A DNA stretch of 10,846 nt from Aestuariivita sp964402685 (GTDB lineage: Bacteria > Pseudomonadota > Alphaproteobacteria > Rhodobacterales > Rhodobacteraceae). The notes below the pieces were generated by a model, which saw only the letters and a program-made list of their open reading frames with translations, searched no databases and was not told the DNA's origin. Both the position numbers and the translations under genes were made by a program. The stretch covers positions 1-10,846 of the forward strand of contig CAYODE010000124.1 of NCBI GenBank assembly GCA_964402685.1, read 5' to 3'. Shown in pieces: positions 6,717 through 10,846 of the stretch; position 1 is the first letter of the stretch; the number at the start of each line of letters is the position of its first letter.

Positions 6717-7031
6717 TCAGGCGTCGTCATCCATGTTCGGCAGCGCTTCGGCTAAAACCTCATATGCCTGACCTGATGCGACGAGGCATGTCAGCCCGCT
6801 CGGTAGAGTGACGGTGATGGTCCATGTTCCAGTTTCTGTAGATGCGAAAGTCTCAACGACATGACCCTGGCCACCCAACCCCACGCTTTGCCGGCTTTCG
6901 CCAAAGGTATCTGCCAACCGTTCGATCACCATCTCACGCGGCGCGCAGTTCTGCCCTTGGGCCGAAACCTCGGTCGCGGCCAGTGCAACCACGCCCATGC
7001 CAAACGTCAATTTCCAAAACGTGTCGTTCAT
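6717..7031 (-). CDS. Small exported protein of unknown function
   Basis: A 104-residue protein. The first 24 residues are a signal peptide with a likely cut after EVSA (24), leaving an 80-residue periplasmic or secreted protein starting QGQNCAPRE. Two cysteines remain in the mature chain (C29 and C82), which could form a disulfide. The C-terminal half reads as beta strands: TGTWTITVTLP (67-77) and GLTCLVASGQAYEVL. An AAAGGG ribosome site stands just before the ATG. It resembles short hypothetical proteins often met in Rhodobacterales, but no function is known to me. It is divergent from mcl2 across 207 bp and converges on the GNAT gene. Confidence 0.8.
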   Translation of the reverse strand: MNDTFWKLTFGMGVVALAATEVSAQGQNCAPREMVIERLADTFGESRQSVGLGGQGHVVETFASTETGTWTITVTLPSGLTCLVASGQAYEVLAEALPNMDDDA

Positions 7032-7238
7032 TTTGTGCCCTTTCCCAAGTTCAAGACGGCTCCATCGCCTGAAATCCGTCGTGAAAGCTGGGTCAGTCTT
7101 GGCCCAAAACCTCTGAAAACATGGTTAATGAGGCGGTCGTAACTCGTGATTTGCTGCACCGCGGCACATTTCGCTTGAACATTTCCGTCAAAAACTGCAC
7201 CCCTGCGCGCAATATTATGTCGCTACTCGGAGAGTCGC
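7032..7238. promoter_or_regulatory. Divergent promoter region between the small exported protein and mcl2
   Basis: This 207-bp non-coding gap must hold promoters for both flanking genes. The only element that can be pointed out is TATTAT at 7213-7218, a candidate -10 for mcl2 with a short leader that already contains the ribosome site GGAGAG (7229-7234). No convincing -35 at 16-18 bp and no strong palindrome was seen. The TGTGATCACA motif present at sucC is absent here. Confidence 0.35.
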
Positions 7239-8096
7239 ATGGACTATCGCGCCCGCCCTTACCGCTCAATTCTTTACATTCCGGGGTCCAAGCCGCGCGC
7301 TTTGGACAAGGCCAGAAGCTTGTCCGTAGACGCGATCATCTTTGATCTCGAAGACGCAGTTTCTGTGGAAGAGAAAGTGAACGCACGCGACACTTTGAAA
7401 GAGGCGCTGGCAGAGGGCGGTTATGGCAATCGCATGAAGATCGTGCGGATCAACGGTTTGGACACGGAATGGGGCGAGGACGATGCGCGCGCCGTGATAG
7501 ATATGGATGCCGATGCCGTCCTTTTGCCTAAGGTAGATAGTCCCGACGATTTGGATGCTCTCGCCAAGATCACCGGTGATCTGCCGATCTGGGCGATGAT
7601 GGAAACCCCGCGCGGGATGCTAAATGCAGACGCTATTGCAGCGCATCCGGCTTTACAGGGCATGGTCATGGGGACGAACGATCTTGCAAAGGAACTGCAG
7701 ACACGGTTCCGCCCAGACCGGCTGCCGTTGCTGACGTCGTTGGGCCTGTGCGTGCTGGCCGCGAAAGCCAATGGCGTCGTGATCGTTGATGGCGTTTATA
7801 ACGCCTTCAAAGATAACGAGGGCCTGAAAATCGAATGCGACCAGGGCCGGGACATGGGGTTTGATGGCAAGACACTTATTCACCCGGCGCAAGTCGATGT
7901 GACCAATGCTGCGTTCGCCCCATCCGAGGATGAAATCGATTTGGCGCGCCGGCAAATCACGGCATTCGAACAGGCCGAGGCCGAGGGGCAAGGCGTCGCT
8001 GTCGTCGATGGCAAGATCGTTGAAAATCTGCACGTTGCCACAGCGCGCGAGATTCTGGCAAAAGCGGATGCAATCGAAACCATGGCTGTGGGGTAG
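7239..8096 (+). CDS. mcl2: (3S)-malyl-CoA thioesterase, CitE-like (Mcl2 type)
   Basis: A 285-residue HpcH/HpaI aldolase-citrate lyase (CitE-like) protein. Visible family residues: RSILYIPGSKPR (9-20), the metal/CoA-site strand DLEDAV (36-41), VRING (69-73) with R70, LLPKVD (95-100), METPRG (121-126) with metal ligand E122, GTNDLAKEL (145-153), and GFDGKTLIHPAQV (207-219). In Rhodobacter sphaeroides two paralogues exist: Mcl1, the longer malyl-CoA/methylmalyl-CoA lyase, and Mcl2, a (3S)-malyl-CoA thioesterase that hydrolyses malyl-CoA to malate and CoA. The length near 285 and the position upstream of mch favour Mcl2; lyase activity cannot be excluded from sequence alone. With Mcl1 it would give the apparent malate synthase activity that lets EMC-pathway organisms use glyoxylate. 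GGAGAG precedes the ATG. It is probably the first gene of the operon running through mch. Confidence 0.88.
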   Translation: MDYRARPYRSILYIPGSKPRALDKARSLSVDAIIFDLEDAVSVEEKVNARDTLKEALAEGGYGNRMKIVRINGLDTEWGEDDARAVIDMDADAVLLPKVDSPDDLDALAKITGDLPIWAMMETPRGMLNADAIAAHPALQGMVMGTNDLAKELQTRFRPDRLPLLTSLGLCVLAAKANGVVIVDGVYNAFKDNEGLKIECDQGRDMGFDGKTLIHPAQVDVTNAAFAPSEDEIDLARRQITAFEQAEAEGQGVAVVDGKIVENLHVATAREILAKADAIETMAVG

Positions 8097-8102
8097 AACG
8101 AT

Positions 8103-8660
8103 ATGAGCTGGCTTCTTCTGATCCTTGGGGTTGCGATCTGGTGGGGTGCCCATCTGTTCAAACGTGTCGCACCCGATATGCGGGCGAATATGGGCGATCC
8201 CGGTAAGGGGTTGGTTGCGGTTCTGCTTGTAGTGTCGATCGTGCTGATGGTGATCGGCTATCGCGGGACGGATTTTGTCAGTGTTTGGTACCCGCCCAGC
8301 TTCCTTGTGCACGTCAATAACCTGCTGATGTTGATCGCGCTGTATCTTCTCAGCCCAGCGGCCAAGCGAGGCAAGCTCATCTACGGCATGCGCCACCCGA
8401 TGCTGATCGGTTTCAAAACCTGGGCAATCGCGCACCTGTTGGTGAATGGGGATCTGGCGTCGGTCATTCTCTTTGGTGGTTTGCTGGCATGGGCTGTGGT
8501 CGAGGTCATCGTCATCAATCGTTCGGAACCTGACTGGCAGAAGCCCAATGAACCTGGAACGATTGCCAAGGACGCGATGTTCTTTGTCGGATCAATCGTT
8601 CTGCTGGTGGTCATTGGATACATCCACAACTGGCTGGGCGTCTGGCCGTTCCCCGCATGA
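8103..8660 (+). CDS. NnrU family integral membrane protein
   Basis: A 185-residue polytopic inner-membrane protein with hydrophobic stretches at about 1-16, 37-53, 67-84, 98-113, 117-138 and 157-176. It matches the NnrU family by the WWGAHLFKR start (13-21), MRHPMLIGFKTWAIAHLLVNGD (96-117) and a conserved acidic/Asn patch near 134-146. NnrU was named for a gene linked to nitrite/nitric oxide reductase expression, yet members occur in many alphaproteobacteria without denitrification genes nearby, as here, so the name should not be read as a function. The RHP motif with a following glycine is also seen in membrane methyltransferases of the isoprenylcysteine type, a possible distant relation. 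It begins six bases after the mcl2 stop and overlaps the next gene by four bases. Confidence 0.88.
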   Translation: MSWLLLILGVAIWWGAHLFKRVAPDMRANMGDPGKGLVAVLLVVSIVLMVIGYRGTDFVSVWYPPSFLVHVNNLLMLIALYLLSPAAKRGKLIYGMRHPMLIGFKTWAIAHLLVNGDLASVILFGGLLAWAVVEVIVINRSEPDWQKPNEPGTIAKDAMFFVGSIVLLVVIGYIHNWLGVWPFPA

Positions 8661-8863
8661 CCGTTTTGTACCGGTTGCTGACCGAAGAAGACACGTCAGC
8701 CTTCTGTCACAAAGTGTCCGACGCCCTGTCCAAAGGCTGGGAACTCTATGGGGATCCCACCTATGCCTTTGATCAAACGGCGGGTGTGATGCGCTGTGGT
8801 CAGGCGGTGATCAAGCAGATCGATGCGGAGTACACCTCCGATATGAAGCTGGGAGAGCAATAG
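8657..8863 (+). CDS. DUF1737 domain small protein
   Basis: A 68-residue soluble protein that is essentially one DUF1737 domain: YRLLTEEDTSAFCHKVSDAL, then the GWELYGDPTYAFD stretch (27-39), then MRCGQAVIKQ (45-54). The pattern of a start that predicts binding of a partner and a compact alpha/beta fold is all that can be said; the family has no established function known to me. The ATG overlaps the nnrU stop (ATGA), and the stop is followed immediately by the mch start, so it is cotranslated with both. This tight packing between two EMC-pathway genes suggests a service role in that operon, but this is inference. Confidence 0.85.
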   Translation: MTVLYRLLTEEDTSAFCHKVSDALSKGWELYGDPTYAFDQTAGVMRCGQAVIKQIDAEYTSDMKLGEQ

Positions 8864-9895
8864 ATGGCCAAGACTAATGCCGGCCGATTTTTTGAAGATT
8901 ACTCCGTCGGTCAGGTCATCGACCATGCCGTGCCGCGCACCATATCAGGCGGTGAGCGTGCGATGTATCACGCGCTTTATCCGGCACGTCATGCGCTCTA
9001 TTCCTCCGACCAGTTCGCGCAGACCTGCGGCTTGCCAGCGAGCCCAATTGACGATTTGGCCGCTTTTCACATGGTCTTTGGCAAAACCGTCCCGGATATT
9101 TCTCTGAATGCGGTTGCGAACCTTGGCTATGCCGAGGGGCGGTGGCTGAAACCTGTGTGGCCCGGGGATACGCTGCGGTCCTCGTCCGAGGTGATCGGGC
9201 TCAAACAGAATTCCAATGGTAAGACAGGCGTTGTCTATGTCCGCACACGCGGCATGAACCAGCACGACGAAACCGTCATGGAATATGTCCGTTGGGTCAT
9301 GGTGCGCAAACGGGATCTGGACGCACCCGCGCCCGGCACGGTGGTGCCTGATCTGGCCAAGGTCGTGCCTCCGGAAGATCTGACAATCCCCGAGGGGTTG
9401 GATTTCACCCATTACGATTTCACGCTGGCGGGTGAAACACACCGGTGGGGCGATTATCAGATTGGCGAAACAATCGATCACGTCGATGGGGTCACGATAG
9501 AAGAGGCCGAACATATGATGGCCACGCGGCTTTGGCAAAACACGGCCAAAGTCCACTTCGATGCCACGTTCCGCCCCGATGGGCAGCGCCTGATTTACGG
9601 CGGACACGTTATTTCGATGGCGCGCGCCTTAAGCTTTAACGGGTTGGCCAATGCACAGATGATCGTCGGTTTGAACGCAGGCGCCCACGCAAATCCGTGT
9701 TTTTCGGGCGATACAGTCAAAGCCTGGTCTGAGGTTTTGGACAAGGCTGAGACCTCTGCGCCGGGTGTGGGCGCACTGCGCCTGCGCTTGGTGGCCACGA
9801 AAGGGGGTGCGCCCTTCGCGCTGCGCGGCGAGGATGGGAAATACCTTCCCGACATTTTGCTGGATCTGGACTATTGGGCACTTTGCCCGTTGTGA
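8864..9895 (+). CDS. mch: Mesaconyl-CoA hydratase (double-hotdog MaoC type)
   Basis: A 343-residue protein, the length of characterised mesaconyl-CoA hydratase, an EMC-pathway enzyme that interconverts mesaconyl-C1-CoA and beta-methylmalyl-CoA, whose cleavage by Mcl1 gives glyoxylate and propionyl-CoA. Two hotdog halves are seen: residues 1-150, with FFEDYSVGQVIDHAVPRTIS at 9-28 and RWLKPVWPGDTLRSSSEV at 93-110, and residues 180-343, with YQIGETIDHVDGVTIEEAEH (198-217) and NPCFSGDTVKAWSEVLDK (277-294). The repeated (V/F)xxGDT element, 99-103 and 280-284, is typical of MaoC-type domains. A GGGAGA ribosome site ends in the DUF1737 coding sequence; the ATG follows that stop with no gap. The same order mcl2-nnrU-DUF1737-mch is, from memory, found in R. 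sphaeroides. Confidence 0.92.
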   Translation: MAKTNAGRFFEDYSVGQVIDHAVPRTISGGERAMYHALYPARHALYSSDQFAQTCGLPASPIDDLAAFHMVFGKTVPDISLNAVANLGYAEGRWLKPVWPGDTLRSSSEVIGLKQNSNGKTGVVYVRTRGMNQHDETVMEYVRWVMVRKRDLDAPAPGTVVPDLAKVVPPEDLTIPEGLDFTHYDFTLAGETHRWGDYQIGETIDHVDGVTIEEAEHMMATRLWQNTAKVHFDATFRPDGQRLIYGGHVISMARALSFNGLANAQMIVGLNAGAHANPCFSGDTVKAWSEVLDKAETSAPGVGALRLRLVATKGGAPFALRGEDGKYLPDILLDLDYWALCPL

Positions 9896-9987
9896 TCTGC
9901 GACCAGGTGTTCGGCAACCTGAAAGATGCCGCAGTGTGCCACGCCTTTTTGAAGTGCAAAACCTGCGCGCCTTGCTAGGGTTCTCCC

Positions 9988-10701
9988 ATGCGCGTTCTTT
10001 CCGCTTTTGCTGGGCTTGTAATGTCTGCCTCGCCGGTTGCTGCCTGCGACTTGGCTCTTCTATTGGCCGTCGATGTTTCAGGATCCGTTGACGCGCAAGA
10101 ATTCGGCATCCAGATGGACGGTCTGGCCGAAGCCCTTCGGGATCCCGTCGTGTCCGAGGCCTTGGTCCGCGCACAAGCGCAGCTCATGTTGGTCCAATGG
10201 ACCGGGTCCAGCCGACAACGCGTCACCTTGCCCTGGACGCAAATGACAAACTTTGTGGCCGTCGAGAGCTTTGCCGCGGCAGTGGCCACCGACCAACGCG
10301 TCTGGCGCAATTATTCGACCGCGATAGGAGAAGCGTTGAGTTTCTCCATGCGCCAGTTCGTAGACGTCCCGGAATGCACGCGTCACCTGATCGACTTGTC
10401 TGGTGATGGTCCGTCGAATGAAGGACTGACACCAGATGGACAACACCGCGCGTTGAAGGACGCTGGGATCACCGTCAATGCGATAGCCATCGAAGAAAGC
10501 GAAACGGATCTGACCGCGTATTTCTTTGAAAAAGTCATCGTGGGCGAGGGAGCGTTTGTTGAAACGGCGGTAGATTTTGAAGATTATCCCGCAAAGATCC
10601 GACGCAAGCTGTTGCGAGAAATAACGAAACAAACGGCTGAGATCCCGGAAGCCGACTCAGTTGAACCTGGTATTCACCCGGTTGCGGACCGTTTGCGATA
10701 A
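9988..10701 (+). CDS. Exported DUF1194 protein with vWA-like fold
   Basis: A 237-residue protein. The N-terminus is a signal peptide of about 19 residues ending in SPVAA, followed by C20. VAAC can be read as a loose lipobox, so a lipoprotein is possible, but C20 may instead pair with C130. The mature part is a DUF1194/von Willebrand A-like domain: a metal-site DVSGS (29-33), DGLAEALRDP, the STAIGEALSF segment (110-119) with T111, and HLIDLSGDGPSNEG (133-146), which together form a MIDAS-like divalent-metal site. The protein should act in the periplasm or at the envelope, probably binding a protein partner. No function is established to my knowledge. A gap of 92 bp after mch has no convincing terminator. 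The stop at 10699-10701 lies two bases before the first palindrome of the next operon. Confidence 0.88.
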   Translation: MRVLSAFAGLVMSASPVAACDLALLLAVDVSGSVDAQEFGIQMDGLAEALRDPVVSEALVRAQAQLMLVQWTGSSRQRVTLPWTQMTNFVAVESFAAAVATDQRVWRNYSTAIGEALSFSMRQFVDVPECTRHLIDLSGDGPSNEGLTPDGQHRALKDAGITVNAIAIEESETDLTAYFFEKVIVGEGAFVETAVDFEDYPAKIRRKLLREITKQTAEIPEADSVEPGIHPVADRLR

Positions 10702-10846
10702 CGTGTGATCACACAGGTTCAAACTGTGATCACAAGGATCATTTTTCTGCACTGCCGCGCCAAAAAACCGCGCCTTGCGGCCACCTGTCCGCGTGACAGT
10801 TGCGCTCAATGCGTTAGTAAAGACGTTAAGGGAACCGAAAGGACAT
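10702..10846 (+). promoter_or_regulatory. Promoter/leader region of the next operon (probably sdhCDAB), start codon at the window edge
   Basis: These 145 non-coding bases lead to a purine-rich stretch, AAGGGA at 10828-10833 and AAAGGA at 10838-10843, and the window ends on AT, which would be the first two bases of an ATG at 10845. In related Rhodobacterales the gene after mch and a DUF1194 gene is usually sdhC (from memory), so this is probably the succinate dehydrogenase leader. The region carries paired TGTGATCACA palindromes (listed separately), then a T5 tract. I could not assign a clear -35/-10 pair. Confidence 0.55.
10703..10734. promoter_or_regulatory. Two perfect TGTGATCACA palindromes, centres 21 bp apart, before the next operon
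   Basis: TGTGATCACA occurs at 10704-10713, inside the 12-bp perfect palindrome GTGTGATCACAC (10703-10714), and again at 10725-10734. Centres are 21 bp apart, exactly as at sucC. The nearer copy ends 110 bp before the presumed ATG at 10845, against 112 bp at sucC, and is followed seven bases later by TTTTT. Same motif, copy number, spacing and distance indicate the same regulator. Confidence 0.75.

Noticed and set aside
7653..8435. 260-codon minus-strand open frame opposite mcl2 and nnrU
   Set aside because: It overlaps two recognised genes on the other strand and has a histidine-, glutamine- and arginine-rich composition typical of antisense frames.
9891..9900. TGTGATCTGC at the mch stop, resembling TGTGATCACA
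   Set aside because: Seven of ten bases match, it is partly in coding sequence, and it has no partner 21 bp away.
9896..9987. Possible terminator between mch and the DUF1194 gene
   Set aside because: Only weak, bulged stems (around 9904-9920) and a T5 without an adjacent strong hairpin were found; not enough to call.

Overview
The window reads as a chromosomal, core-metabolic region of an alphaproteobacterium, most likely a Rhodobacterales/Roseobacter-type organism. The grounds are the TCA-cycle genes (succinyl-CoA synthetase, malate dehydrogenase, and the region just before what is probably the succinate dehydrogenase operon) lying beside ethylmalonyl-CoA (EMC) pathway genes (malyl-CoA thioesterase and mesaconyl-CoA hydratase), together with NnrU, DUF1737 and DUF1194 proteins. 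This grouping is typical of that order. No mobile element, CRISPR array, tRNA or rRNA was seen.

Left part (1-2627, minus strand): sucC, a small class I methyltransferase gene and sucD (cut by the window edge) lie head to tail with 17-20 bp gaps, so the methyltransferase sits inside the succinyl-CoA synthetase operon. The 232-bp divergent region 2628-2859 carries two perfect copies of the palindrome TGTGATCACA.

Middle left (2860-4356, plus strand): a four-helix membrane protein with a C-terminal LytTR DNA-binding domain, then a secreted outer-membrane beta-barrel protein. The short gap between them holds 21-bp-spaced direct repeats that could be a LytTR-type target. mdh follows on the minus strand, with a strong hairpin terminator shared with the barrel gene.

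Middle right (5534-7031): a TauE/SafE-type permease overlapping a GNAT acetyltransferase, converging on a small exported protein of unknown function.

Right part (7239-10701, plus strand): mcl2 - nnrU - DUF1737 - mch form a tightly packed operon (6-bp gap, 4-bp overlap, 0-bp gap), followed by an exported DUF1194 protein. After it, 10702-10846 looks like the promoter and leader of the next operon. It carries two more perfect TGTGATCACA palindromes with the same 21-bp spacing, at the same distance from the presumed start codon, as at sucC.

Taken together, the window couples C4-acid output of the EMC pathway (mesaconyl-CoA hydration, malyl-CoA hydrolysis to malate) to malate oxidation and to the succinyl-CoA/succinate steps of the TCA cycle. 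The strongest unexplained signal is the matching pair of double operators before sucC and before the gene at the right edge, which points to one regulator acting on two TCA operons. Most of the rest is well-known metabolism with several uncharacterised passenger genes.
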